A stretch of 64,000 bases of DNA. Source: Mrakia gelida. Its lineage: Eukaryota > Basidiomycota > Tremellomycetes > Cystofilobasidiales > Mrakiaceae. Every line of letters starts with the position of its first letter. The stretch's first letter is position 1. The notes beneath the pieces are model-generated. The model made no database searches. It was not told the origin of the DNA and saw nothing but the letters and a program-made list of their open reading frames with translations. The stretch is from assembly GCA_024345305.1 (NCBI GenBank), contig BRON01000005.1, forward strand, positions 1,488,001 to 1,552,000, read 5' to 3'. Positions 34,709 through 47,400 of the stretch are shown piece after piece. The position numbers and the translations under genes were made by a program.

Positions 34709-35081
34709 GCGTCTCGAATCAGGTTCCAATACTCGCAAGTAGCATCTAAGTTGCTCGAGGGGAGTGATACAGATCTCTCAGCGTAGACTCTTATAGGAGG
34801 AAGTCAGAAATTCTGAGCTCATGGCGACTTGTCGAGCTCGATTCGCCCATCTCCGGCGACCCTTCGAGAAGTCGCAACGTGGGCTCCTGCTTCCATCAGT
34901 TGGCCGCGAACCATCATCATCTCCTTCTCCCCTCTTCAACAGTAAGCAACCTCTTCTTTTCTCGCATCCGTTCAGACGTACGGAGGTGGGGGCTAAGATC
35001 GGAGGAGCGAAGGAGGAAGCGATCTCGAGCGGCGAAGCTCACCTTCCCTCCTCCCTTCCCTCCCTTCCATCCCTCCTTCAG
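34709..35081. other. upstream region of aldo/keto reductase with likely 5' UTR intron
   Basis: An intron-like segment (GTAAGC donor at about 34941 to a TTCAG acceptor at 35081) ends immediately before the start codon used for the reductase. An upstream ATG at 34821 does not join in frame. Confidence 0.5.
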
Positions 35082-36843
35082 ATGACATCCGAGAAGACCC
35101 AACTCCTCATCGGACACGCTGAGACTCCAAGGATCAAGCTCAATGATGGACGAAGTATCCCTGTTCTCGGTGAGTTGGCTTCTAGACTGATCCTTCGACC
35201 TTTTGGGGGAGTTGCAGAGGGAAGGAAGGGGGGTCGACCGAGGGTGCTCTCGTTCGGCTGACTCTTCTCGTGCTGGCGTTTCGCAGGGTTTGGGACTTCC
35301 AGGATCCCTTTGGACGAGACGTGAGTATCCTCGAATGACCTTGAGGGAGAAACGAGTTGATTCGACGCGCTTGAGGGCTGATCGGTTCGTGCGTCGTCTC
35401 TCGTTGTTTCCGTCTCTCTCAGGCCTGGACAGATCAATCGAGCTATCGAGCTGGGCTTCTCGCATGTGCGTTTCAAGTTGCAATTCTGGAGGAGGAGTTC
35501 GAGATGCTCGTTGTGCTCACATCGTCTCCTTTCCTCCTCTTGCGTTGCAGATCGACTCGGCTCAGAGCTATGGGAACGAAGCTGAGGCTGGTCAAGGGAT
35601 CCTAGACTCTGGTCTAGCTCGCGATGAGATCTGGGTGACATCGAAGTGGTCGGGTCGAGATGGGAAGGGGATCAGACAGAGTGCTGAGGAGTCGCTCGAG
35701 AAGGTTCGTCGTCTCGCCGGCACGTCGTTCGCTCTCTCCTTCTCTCGTTTCACTGATATCGCCTTCGACCTCTTCTCCAGTTCGGACTCAAATACCTCGA
35801 CCTGTACCTCATCCACCAGCCTGGTCTCACAGACGACATCCCTGCCGCTTGGGCCGAATTTGAGAAGCTTCGTTCGTCCTCCGTCCACGGTCGTCGAACG
35901 CGTCGAAGCCGAAGAATCGAAGCTGACCTCGCCCTTCTGCTGCTTCCCAGAGGCTGACGGTCTCGTCAAGTCCATCGGAGTTTCAAACTTCGAGATCAAG
36001 GACCTTGAGATTTTGCTCAAGCACGCGAAGGTCAAGCCTGCCGTCAATCAGGTTTGTCGAGTCTTGCATCTTCTCCTCTCTCGCTCGCTCTTGATCTCGT
36101 TCTGACCCCTTCTTCACTCGGTTATATCCTCTCATCCAGATCTATTTCCATCCGTGTGAGTATCGTTTCACCAGAAAGACTGAATTCCTGATGCGGCGCG
36201 ACTGATCTGATCTCGATCTGATCGTCCTCGTTCACTCGCAGACGTCTACAAGTTCAAGGCACCCCTCATCGGATACTTGGCGGAGAACGACATCGCTTTT
36301 GAAGCCTTCTCCGGCCTCATGGTGGGTTCCCTCGCTTCCAGGCTTTGAGCTTATCGAGACGACAACTGACTTCGTTTCCATGGCGCGTCGTCCTCTCGTC
36401 CCCCCCAGCCTCTTCGATCCCCCCCTGGAGGACCCTTGGACAAACCCTTAGCCGAAATTTCCAAGAGACTCGATATCGCTCCCGAGCAGGTTCTTTGTTC
36501 GTTCTCCGCCTTTCCTATTTCGAACGAGCCTTCCACGCGTTGAGAGTACGAGAGGATTCTGACTCGAGTTCTTTTCGCCCTTCCTCGTTTTGACCCTTCA
36601 GTGGCCTGGATTCTCGCTCACTCAGGAATCGCAGTCACCAAGTCTTCCAACGACGACCGAATCAGGCGATACCTCGCCGTACCCTCGATCCAACTCACCA
36701 AGGAGGACGTCGCAGCCATCGACAAAGCGGGAATCGAAGGAGAGTCGCGAGGACGTACGATCTGGTGGATCAAGAGGGCATCTGCAGCCGCGCTCTTTGG
36801 ACTAGTGGGGGCTAGTTTGATTCGACGAGCTTTGGGAGTTTGA
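35082..36843 (+). CDS. aldo/keto reductase with C-terminal membrane anchor
   Basis: NADPH-dependent carbonyl reductase of the AKR superfamily, (beta/alpha)8 barrel. The start MTSEKTQLLIGHAETPRIKL follows a 5' UTR intron. Nine exons carry IKLNDGRSIPVLGFGTSRIP, then IDSAQSYGNEAEAG with the catalytic Asp and Tyr, IWVTSKWSG with the Lys, and LDLYLIHQPGLTDD with the His. Later blocks are EKLQADGLVKSIGVSNFEIK, VKPAVNQIYFHPYVYK and the cofactor region VLLAWILAHSGIAVTKSS with RIRRYL. After the barrel, IKRASAAALFGLVGASLIRR and ALGV make a single hydrophobic helix flanked by arginines. This is a tail-anchor arrangement, unusual for AKRs, and points to the ER, peroxisome or outer mitochondrial membrane. 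Substrate unknown. One donor (TTT/GTTCGT before VAWILA) was set by matching the conserved LLAWILA. Confidence 0.88.
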
Positions 36844-37321
36844 GGAAGGGAGGAAACGTGTCGACCTCGCCTTTCGTCGACGCGCGTCTCACCTTCCCTT
36901 TCCTCTCGCTGAACGTTGATACCGAGATTTGATGGTCCCTTTGACCTTGAAGCTTGTGAGACCTCGAGTGAAAAGAATCTTCCGCGAGCTTCCGATAAGG
37001 AGATGGCTGAGCTGACTCGAGGGACGAGGTGAATCCGTTTTGTCTCAGCGAGAGCGATTAGACTCGAGTCCAGCGATTTCGCCCCTTCAACGGGCACACC
37101 AGCCCTTCCCGAGGTTTCGCGACGAGACATGAGAGAAGAAGATAAGCACTATATGTTTCTGACAAATAAGTCTAGGTCAAGAGCGAGCTGAACATGCAAA
37201 GTGGGTGGAGAGGAGAGGGGAGGGGGGAACGCGACGTGCTGAGAGGTACGAGTTACAAACAGGATGCAAGGAGAAAGAACTACAGAACAAAGCACAACGG
37301 AAAGAGATGAGAATAAAACAT
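36844..37321. other. convergent intergenic region / 3' UTRs
   Basis: Spacer between the aldo/keto reductase and the DUF6534-like gene, which converge. No gene or RNA structure was recognised. Confidence 0.4.
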
Positions 37322-39417
37322 TCACTTGCGACGTTTCGACGACGATCGACTACTGCTAGAAGGAGCTATCGAGTGAACCTGCAAGCCCGAAAGGATGTAC
37401 GAGATGTTAAGTCGTCCTCCCTCCGCCTCCCCCTCCCGTCCCTCCTCTATATCACCGCCACTCCACGTATCGCTCAGTTCCATCTCCACCTCCTTCTTCC
37501 GACGCCGACTCTCTCCCCTCCCGATCGTTGAACGAACGAGCGAAGACTGCCGTGAGCAGGTCGGAGAGTAAGTCGCGAGGGGTTCCTCGAGCGTCGTCGT
37601 TGGAGTCGAAGGTGGAGAGCTCAAGTAGGACCGTGAGCGACCCTTCAGCCTCGGACGATTGTGAGTTGGACTTGGAGGTCTTGAAGAGTCCGAGCTTTGG
37701 AGGTAGGTGATGGAGGTGTGGTTGGAAGTCGAGGGTTCTTGATCGCTCGCGAGCATCTCTCCGAGTCCCAATCCTTGGTTCGACGACGGGATCTTCCCTC
37801 TCGATCCGTCTCGCTCGACGTCCCAGTCGATCTTCTCGTCCGAGTTGTCTCTGGTATGACTGCCGAGGACGTTGTTGGTGGTGTGGTTGTTGTTGGAGCT
37901 CGAGAAAAACTCGTTCATGGAGGTGATGTCGACGACGCGAGGAGCGGGGGTGTTGGATGGGGAGGCGACGGAGCGAGGAAGAGAGATGGAGAGGAGGAGG
38001 GCGACGACGTAGGTTGTGGAGGCGATGGAAAAGCAGGTTCCGGCCCATCTGAAAAAGGGAGGAAAGGGGGGAGAGTCAGCGACGAAGGAGAACGACGAGG
38101 GCTGAGACGCGACGTGAGAAAAGTGGGGACGAACGCGGTGAACCCGTAGAACAAGAAGACGGACTTCAACACCTGACAGACACAGGTGAGGGTGGCACTG
38201 CAGACGGAGTTCCTTAGTAGAGATCGAAGAACTCGGTCGGCGTTGGTGTTGTTCCGACTCTGGGGGAGGAGCAGGAGAGGAGGGAATCAAATGAGTTGGA
38301 GATTCGACGCGACGGCCGAACGGACGAGTAGAGCAAGACACGGAGCCTCACCTTCGATTTCCGCACCTCAAAGGCGACGACGCAAGCGAGGAAGATATCC
38401 ATGACGCAGCAAAAGAGGCTGTAGAAAGCGCTGAGGATGGTGTAGGCCTGCATGGAAGCGAGCGAGACGGCGAGACTTTGGTTCGCGTTGACGAAGACCT
38501 CGGTTGTCCAGATGAGAGCCTGGAAAAAGGGCGGAGGAAACGCAGAGAGTCAGACTCTAAAGAGGAGGAAAAAGAGAAATTGGCGGGCGAACTCGCGAAC
38601 TCACGATTGTAGCGACTCCGAGCAAACAACAGATCAAGACTCCTCCTCCGACAACCCACGCGAGAGTCTTTCGAAGAGCCGCCTGAGACGTTCGTACCGA
38701 GCTGGCGAACGAGAGAATTCGGTTGGCGATAAAGATGTGGCATCTGAGAGTGTGTAAGAGAAGCGAGAAGGCCGTCAGCGGGAGGAAAATGCAGGGAGGA
38801 GAAGGAGGAGATTGCGTCGAAGAAAAAGACGATGAGCTCGTCGAGGACTCGCATTCCGATGATGATGACCCCGAGGAGAGGAGAGAGTGTTGTTTCCATG
38901 AGAACTTTGGGTCGAATCACGTAGGTGTTGTCCTTCAGGCGGCCGAGAAGGGCCTGGAGCGAAGGATGGTTGGGAAAAGCGAGGGAGGGGGCGAGGGAGA
39001 AGGTTTCGGGGCCGTCAGTCTCAAGAGGTTGTTTGACCATCTTCCTGGCAAAATCGATTGTATGCTCTTAACTCACTCGAAGTGCTCCTGAGGCATCGCA
39101 TACCGTCCGTCCGAGAGTGAGAAGGCAGAGCACCTGGGACCGAGAAGAGAGGGTCAGCGGAGGATGGCGAGGACGTAGGAGAGTCGAGCTCACCCCGACA
39201 GTCAATCGTTCGAGCCTCGTCTCCCTGTTCCCCAAGTTGAGGAGGTAGCAGGCGACTTGAATCTGGATACATAGAACGAGGAGTGGTTGTGATCAGCTAG
39301 TGCGAACGAGGACGAGAGATCGTTCGAACTCACCAGAAGCATTCCCATTCCGAGCGAAGAGACGAGAGCGGTTATGACCCCCGAGAAGAGCGTCGAATCG
39401 TTGGATTGATGAGGCAT
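37322..39417 (-). CDS. DUF6534-like multi-pass membrane protein of basidiomycetes
   Basis: Function unknown; members are very numerous in basidiomycetes and look like seven-helix proteins. The start at 39417 gives MPHQSNDSTLFSGVITALVS with a first helix (SGVITALVSSLGMGMLL), followed by VACYLLNLGNRETRLERLTV, a helix around ETTLSPLLGVIIIGMR, FIANRILSFASSVRTSQ, TLAWVVGGGVLICCLLGVAT, QSLAVSLASMQAYTILSAFY and CCVMDIFLACVVAFEVR. The region SRNNTNADRVLRSLLRNSVC then LTCVCQVLKSVFLFYGFTAF matches the family's SRTxxxxxRL block. The last helix is WAGTCFSIASTTYVVALLLS. A 180-residue Ser-rich tail after it (STSNHTSITYLQSS, ending SSSSRSSSKRRK) may be phosphorylated. Its start faces the Far1-like gene across 2 kb. 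Confidence 0.78.
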
Positions 39418-41409
39418 AGCTCTCCTCTATCAACCAGCTGTCTGGTTTCTGGAGGAGAGGGACGAAGAGAGCGTTGGAGCAGGGAGGAAAGGCAGGGAGG
39501 AAGAGCGAAACGATGTGCCTCGAGGTCGACGTTTGCTCTTCTTCTTTTCGAGGGGGCTCGTTGAAGCGTTCAACCGCCTTTCGCTTACTTCGAAGCTCCA
39601 TATGATCGCTCTGAACACCGCACTGCGGAGTAATTGGTGCCAAAAGGTGGGAAGAGATGTAAGACCGGGTCGAAGGTTCGAGGTGGAGATGGGGAAGAAG
39701 GACAAAGGGAGAACGGAGGCTTCGATCGGACGAAGGAGGGGAAACGTCTCTCGCGTTCCCATCTCCTGGCTGATCTATATCTCGGCAGAGGACGGGTACA
39801 CAGATAGCCAGGAAGTATGTTTCGACGAGCACTCCCGAGCGCGCTGCCCCATCGCGTCGAAGAGAGGGAAGGAATGGGGAGGGAAGAAGAGACAGGTCGA
39901 GCGTCGAGGTCGAGGCTTTCCTCCTCTCCACGTCTTCGTATCTTCCGGAAGGAAAAGCCAAACAGCGTCAGACGCGCATCACTCTAATCAGAAATCTAAC
40001 ACTCAAGAACGAGGGTCGTGAAAAAGAGGACAAGGCTCGGAGGCTTTGCGTTGACCTGTCGAAGAATGGGCTCGACGAGACACGACTCGAAAGACCAACG
40101 CGACGACGCGCTTTCTTCTTACTCTCCCCTCGCCCTCGTGCGACCACATTCACGACCGCAGTGCTGCCGAACAGACCGGCGTGCCGTTCATCTGTTCTCT
40201 CCCGAGAGCTCGGAGGGAGGGGAAAGGAAGACGAAGCGAAGGGGACGACGGGGGACTTTGGATCCGAGGACGCGTCGTCGTTTTTTTTGGTGGACGAAAA
40301 GTGCTCGGAGGAGGGCTCTCATGAGCTACTTCGGCTCGAAGTGAAGGTAGTGGTAGTGGTGTGACTTGGACGGGAGATTACGGACATGCTACGAGATCCG
40401 AAGACAGAAAGGAGAACGAGCCGGATCCGGCGAGGTGAAGGCGACGAGCTTCGGCAGGCTTCAGCCCATCAGATTCCCACGACGGTCTCACGCTGTGAGT
40501 TTCTTCAAAGCTGTCGCAGACTAATCGTTAAAGTGGATTCGGCTAGTCTGAGCTCAAAGCTGCGAGACGAAGGGACTACGTGAGCGTTCGTTCTGCTCGA
40601 TGCCCGACGCGACTTCTCGACTCGCAGGTTTTCTCGTTTCCTCTAAATCTCGGTTTGATAAGACATACTCATAGATCAGGCTCTAGTACTCCTTCTCTTG
40701 CCCATACTGATCAACTCGAAGGAAGAGCAGAAGACGAAGTCTCGCAGGTTTACTCCGGTGTCGCTCGCTGCTCTTCGTCGTGCTCGAGAAGTTCACTCTC
40801 GGATACGAAGAGCTCGGCAGCGTTCTACTGCCGCTGTCTGCCACCTGCTGATCTGCAGCCTTCACTTCAGCCTCTGACTTCGTTCCTCAGCCACCTCGTC
40901 GAGAAGAAGACGCTGGAGGGAGACACGCGTCGCGAGCTTCGAGCCGTCCCTGACCTCCCCAAGCGTCGTTGCTTCTCATGGAGCTCAGACCTCGTCGCCA
41001 CCTCCGTATCAGCTACATACGAAGTCCTTTCGGACTCCGCAGACGTGCACCAGTAGCTGTTTACACCGAAAGGGAAGGGGCTGTTAAATGAGCGACCTAA
41101 CAAACGCCTCAAGTTTCACCTTTGCCTGTTTGCCTCTCCCCTCTTCCCTCGTCCTCTATCTATGCTGGAAAGTTCCGAGCTGGTTCTATGGGTGCATCTC
41201 TCTGTGAACTCCCTTCCCACCAGATGGATATCGCAGCAAAGGAAACGCGCATGAATAAATGAGCTTGAAAGGATCGAAAAGAAGGAGGTGATCGCCGCTG
41301 TCGAGCTTCCCTTTGTTCTCCCTCGAGCTCAACTCTCTCCCTTCCCTTTCTCTCGCTGTCAAGCTTCAAGGATGCCCTTGTTAGGACGCTTACACCCTCC
41401 ATCCGGAAA
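39418..41409. promoter_or_regulatory. 2-kb divergent upstream region, DUF6534-like / Far1-like scaffold
   Basis: The longest spacer in the window. No frame has splice or domain support. ACAAAGGGA, the Prf1-type pheromone response element known from Ustilago, occurs at 39702-39710, about 285 bp upstream of the membrane protein. ACGCGT occurs near 40269 and 40925, and a poly-T run at 40280. A long leader with upstream introns for the scaffold gene is possible (CTGAC-type tracts at 40590-40860). Confidence 0.45.
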
Positions 41410-44400
41410 ATGGAAAGCTCGTTACTCTTCTCGAAACCTCCTACCCCTCAACACCAACTTGTAGCAGAAGACGACGACTCGCCATTCGTTCCTCGTCGAC
41501 CTTCCTCCACGCTCTCGTTCGACCTCTCCTCCAAGGACCTAGAATCCCTTCGACGAGCTTCCTGGGTACCCGACCCCTCCATCCATCCCATCCACACACA
41601 CCACCACCACCCCTCGTCATCTACCAGCCCTCCTCGAGCTATGGCTGCAGCTCCCCCATCGTCTTCCTCCCGAGGGATCGCTCTCGACCTGGGAGGACTT
41701 CTGCCCGGCTCGCCACCGAGAGTTGAGCTAGGAGCTCCCTTCTCGTACAAGGAGGAGGAGGAGGATGGAACCGACGAGCATGGAGGATGGGTAAGATCGT
41801 TGATGATGGGTGGGAAGGGAGTGGGTGGCCGTTCGTTCTTGACGTCGAGCTCGACATCCAAAGGAGGAGAGATCGAGGAGGAGGCGGCTGTTGAGCAGGG
41901 TTCGCCTTCAGTCGCACTCCACCTCTCTTCTGCCTGTTCCACACCCAAATCAACCAAAGAGGTCATCGCAGGATCGCCTTCCAACGGCACTCCTTCCCCA
42001 GCTCTCTCTCGAACCTCATCGCTGAGAGGGGTCAAATGGGGAGGGAATCAGAAGACCCCTCCTTCAGCTTCGACTTCAACATCCCAACCCTCGAACCCCT
42101 CCTCCTCCTCTCCCTACATGCTCGAACCAGCTCCGACTCTTCCTTCTCATATCCCTACAGACTCCGCTCTTCCTCCAAACTCCATCCAAGGAAGGACATC
42201 TCCATCGCCCTCTCGTCCCTTCACCTCCAATCGAGCAACACCTCCCCCTCCTCTCGACTTCCTCCCCGTCTCTGCTCCTCCCTCCTCCTCCTCCTCCTCC
42301 TCCTCCCTTCACCAGCTCGTCAAACCGACTGGAACTTCCAAAGAACAACACAGCAACCCGACCAGTGGTCGCTCTTCTTCTTCCAATCGTCCTTCCTTCC
42401 CCAGGTCAACCTCCAACCACGACAACGAAAACGAAGAGGTCGACATCGAAATCTCCCTCCTCCCGTCCTTCCCCAGACCACCCTCAGGATCCCAGCCTTC
42501 CTCCCCTCGACCCTTCTCTCCCTCGACACCACCGAGACACCTCCTCGCCCTCGTTCCAGCTACCCCAGAGAAACCTTCGTTCGACTCGATTGTGAACGAG
42601 CAGGCCGTCAAAACCAGCCTACCACCTTCTCCTCGCGCGCCTTCGCCCGTCGCTTCCATCACTCAAAAGCACGACAACTCGTCCACCTACTCCTCCAACT
42701 CGTCCTCCCACCACTCCCAAGCTTCCTCCTCGTCCTCCTCCCTCGTTGAAGAAGCAGACGTTTCGGCCTCAGCCTCTTCGTCGCCCTCCTCTCCCACCTC
42801 CACCTCGACAACTCCCTCTCGACAGCCAGACCAAGCTCTTCCTCCTCCCGACAACTCGTCCTCTACCTCTCAAGCAACCACGGACAGCAGTACCACTCCC
42901 ATCCCTTCAGTTTCAACCTTCAACCTCCACGTCTCCTCTTCCTCAATCGACGCCGCCGACGCTAGCACCATGTCCAACGATCCCCGTCGTCCACCTTCCT
43001 CCTGGGAAACCTCCTCCGCCTCCAACCCTCGGAAATCCTCCTCTCGCTCGGACGGAAGCGATACGGAGTCCATCGGACGAAGAGGAGGAGCCTCGAAGGG
43101 GAGATCGAGAGGGATGAGCGGGACGTTTGGGAGACCTTCAGCGACGAGCGAGGGAGGGTCGCCTATGCTGGCCCAGGGAGAGTTTGACAGCGAGAAGAGG
43201 GACGCATTCGATCAGAGGGCGCTAGGAGGGTTGAGATTGAACGGGAGGAGTGAGCGGAGGAGGGACGACGAGTTTGGAGGAGGAGGAGGAGATGATCAGG
43301 GCTCTGTAGGGAGTTATGATGAAGAGGACCAGAAGGTGAGCTCTCGTTTCTTCCTCAAGCGCCTCTTCCCTCTCTCGCTTCCTCCTTGGCATCTTTTGTC
43401 TGTGTTGAAGGAAGAAAAAAACAGTCGCTGACCTTTTCTCTGCCCTCCTCCTTTGCTCTCCCTCCTTCGCTCGTCTCGCGTCCCTCCCTCGAACAGACGA
43501 CCCACACTCGTTTCCCCTCTCCTCCCGACCCTCGTTCTCGGCGGCCTCAAGACCCACCAGCACTCCCCTCAATGCCCCCACCTCCTTCTCTCCCACCCAA
43601 CCAGCCCTCCTCAGCAGCTTCGTCGAAGCGATCTCACAGCACAATTCTTCACTCAACACTCAGCGCAACCAGATCGACGTCGAACTCGACATCGAGGACC
43701 AATCGACCCTCGACCGGCTCGTCCTACTCTGGCGGCTCAGCTCCTTCGTCTTCCGCTGGAGGATACGCGCCTTCGAGCAGGACTTCGGTCATCTCGAGCT
43801 CGACGAGAGGAGATCGAGGAGAGCTGGGGAACGGGAACGGAGGAGGAGGAGGAGGAGGAGCCCACGCGTCTCGCTCGAGCAGCTTCTTCTCCACTGGCTC
43901 CGCCTCTTCGAACGGCTCCTCGTCCTACAACAACAACAACAACATGTCCTCCCCTCACACCTCCCCTTACTCCCCTCAATCCGGCTTCCCTCGGTCCACC
44001 TCCCTCTCAACCATCAACTCCTCTTCCTCCAACCAACACCGCGAGCGGGATCAGTACCAGCAGCAACAGCAGCAGCAACAACAGCAACAGCAGCAGTACA
44101 ACCACCCACCACCCTCCTCCATCTCCTCCAACGGCTCCCGCTCTCGAGATCGCGAGCGCAAGGAATCCCAAGCTCCCGCTCCTCATCCCTTCGCCGCCGC
44201 CCTCCCTCCCACTCCCATCCCCCAGCACCAGCAGCACCAGCACTACGAGCAGGCCCAGAGGCGACAGGCCGCACCGGCGATGGCAGCTCCTCCTTTGGCG
44301 CTGATCGTGAGCTCGGATTCGGACGAGGACGAGACCTACAAGTGTCCTGTGTGCGTCGAAAGGATGGGAAGCGACTACCGGATTCAGGGAGAGAAGCCGG

Positions 44401-47400
44401 ATGTGATTCCGGAGTGTGGACATGCGATTCATCATGTGAGTACGACGGGAGCGAGCTTGTGAGCGATGAGTGGGAGGAAGTGAGAGGTAGGAGCGATAAT
44501 CGACGAGCGACGACTGACTCGACGCGTTCTTCTCGTTTTTCAGGACTGCTTCGTTCACGTTTACGGACCCCTTCCCGAGGCGAACAAGTACGGAGTGGTG
44601 AGGAAGCCTCAGTCTTTTGGAGTGTGTGGAGTTTGCAGGAAGCCGATGAAGGTCGGAGAGGATGGAGGTGCTGGGAACGGGGGAGGAGGGAAGTCGAGCA
44701 GTGAGTTCTTCATTCTTTCGTTCGCGTTTCTCGAGATGTCGACGGCAAAAGTGTGACGGACACTGACTTGGACGTTTTCTTCCTTCGTTCTTCGCAGAAC
44801 TCGCCGCTCTCACAGGAGTCAAGGGAATGAACGCTCCTCCTCAACCCGTCCTGAACCCGAACCAGAAGCACAAGTCCAACAACACGTACGGATCCGACGA
44901 CGACGACCCTCTCACCGAACTCAACTCCGGAGGAGCTTCGACGAGATCAGGTACGTCGGATCACGTCTCGAGGTACGAGGCGACCAACAACCAGATCGTC
45001 GTCCCGTCGGTCGTGATTCGACCCGAGTTCTCGAGCATGGTCAGGACGGGAGGGAAGGATGGGAAGTTGACGTTGACGGCGGTGATCGTGGTGGAGATTC
45101 CCAAGAGGTTGAAGAGGGAGGAGCACATGATGCCGGACTCTTCGTCGTCGTCGATGATGGGAGGAGGAGGAGGAAGCGCGTCGAGGATGAACCGAGCTCC
45201 TCCCCTCTCGAGCGCCGGACGACCTCGACTGGAACCTTCCCTCCCCATCACTCCTCGACCTACCGACTCCTCCTCGGGATCGTCGGTCTCCCATCCCTCG
45301 CCGGACGAGCTTCGAAGAAGGCTCCTCTTCTCGGACGGAGATCTCGGAAGCTCAAGTCTCGACAACCTCTCGACCCTCCTCGCTTGCGACCGAGCTCTCG
45401 TCAGGTCGTCCCCATCGGCCACCTCGCTCACCGCCAAGAAGGAAGGAAAGGATCGAGACTACCTCCTCTACCTCTTCAAGGAAGCGCTCCTCTGCATCCA
45501 AGAGAGCGGATCCACCTCGTCGTCGTCCACTGCCAACAGCAAGCTCCGATCGAAGACGTCTTCGCTCTTCAAGAGGAAACCCTCCAACAACTCCTTCGGA
45601 TCGGAGGCCAACGAACGAGTCCTCAAGCTCAAGGGAAAGGTCTTCGTTCACCACATGAAGGGAGTCATGGACGGTCTCAAATCCTCGTCCTCCTCGGCGT
45701 CGTCCCACCCAGCCTCGCTCTCCATCACCATCATCATGAACGATCGAGACACGGACGACTTCATCGTCGGATTCGCCGACCGAGCTACCAAGGAGCGATG
45801 GTGGGACAGGATCACCCACCTCATCCCCGTTCTCGGACGCGACGAACTTCCCGCTCCCTCTTCCCTCCCAACTCCAGGCTTCAAGAAGTCTCCCTCCCAG
45901 CTTCTCTCCCCCTCGTCGATGACCTCTGAACGAAGCTCGAGCGCCATGGATCACAACCGAGACCAGTTCGGAGGAGGAGGAGGACCAGGTCGTTCGTCTC
46001 GCTACGTCCCTTCGGATCAATCCTCGTCCACCTTCGGTTCCTCTTCCCCTCACACCCCCATCGATCTCCTCCTCATCCTCTCCCTCTCCTCACCTTCCAC
46101 TTCCTCCTCCGCCACTGCTCTTCGAACGAGAGTCATCAGGAGCTCGCTCGCCTTCATCATGAGCACGTTGGGACCGAGGGATCGACTTTCCGTCGTCACG
46201 TACGAGAACGGTCCTGGAGGAGTGATTAGGAAGACGCCTTTCTTGGCTGTCGGACGGGAGGGAAGAGGGAAGTGGAAGATGCAGGAGATGCTGGAGACGA
46301 TTGGAGAGCAGCAGCCCGTTCAGCATCCGGAGGACAGCGACGATGAGAGTGGAGGAGGAGGGTTCGTTGTTCCGCTGCATCGAGACGAGAAGGCGGATGT
46401 GGTTTCGGCTGTGAATGTCGGTGAGTATCCGAGTCCCTTTGTTGTTGTTTCTGGAGCTGCTGTTCGTGCCTGAGAGGAGAAGCGGTCGAACTGACTCGTT
46501 CGTCCCCTTCGTCTTGGTTCGCTGCAGCTCTCGACGTTGTCCTCCAGAGGAAGACGAGGAACCCTCTTACCGGGATCACGCTCGTCAGCGACACTACCGA
46601 TAGCGTGATCAGGGGACAGATGGATCTCGTTCTCGCTCGAGCTGAGGCTGCCAGGTTCGTGCTGCCCGTTTCCCTCATCCTTCGACGCGAACTTCGACTG
46701 ACGCGTCTCGTTGCTCTCTTCTTGGCTTTCTCCAGCGTTCCCATCCACTCGATCGGTTACGGAAAGTCTCACGACCCAACTCCTCTCTGGCTCATCTCCA
46801 ACCACACCAACGGAACCTACACCTTCGTCCCTGACTGGTGAGTTCGAAATCGCCTCTTCGAATTGCGTCTCGACTTGCTTTCCTGACGCTGACTCCCTCC
46901 TTCTCTGTTCGTTTTTAGGTACAACCTCCAAGACTCTCTCGCCGGAGTCGTCGGAGGAATGATGAGCATCGCCATCACCAAGATGAAGCTCCATCTCTCG
47001 ACTCAAGACAACGACTTCCGAATCCGAAAGGTCGCCGGAGCACCTCACGCCATCGTCTCGCCGGACCAGAAGCACGTCGACATCGAGCTCCGAGAGGTTC
47101 GACACGGAGAGAGGAAGGAAATGCTCATCGAACTCGAACTCTCGGTCCCCTACGTCGAGCCATCTCCCTCAGCATCGCGCGAAAGGATCTCGGACGACTT
47201 TGGTCGAGGAAGTCTCGCTCCCAACGGAAACCCGAACGGAACTCTCAGTCGATCCAGCTCAGGAGGAGGACCCACGGATTCGAACCAGCTCGGAGAGTCG
47301 ATGTACGCCAACTCGTCGATGATCGAGGAGGTCCCCGTTATCGAACTCGACTTCTCCTTCCACGATCCCTCCTGCACCAAGTCCTGCACTCGACTGGCTC

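Noticed and set aside
40580..41056. Open frame of 158 codons upstream of the scaffold gene
   Set aside because: Composition is mixed low-complexity, no domain is visible, and short CTGAC tracts suggest a spliced leader rather than coding sequence.
44058..44096. CAG/CAA tract as a disease-like expansion or mobile repeat
   Set aside because: It is in frame, interrupted by CAA and lies in a disordered segment, so it is an ordinary coding low-complexity tract.
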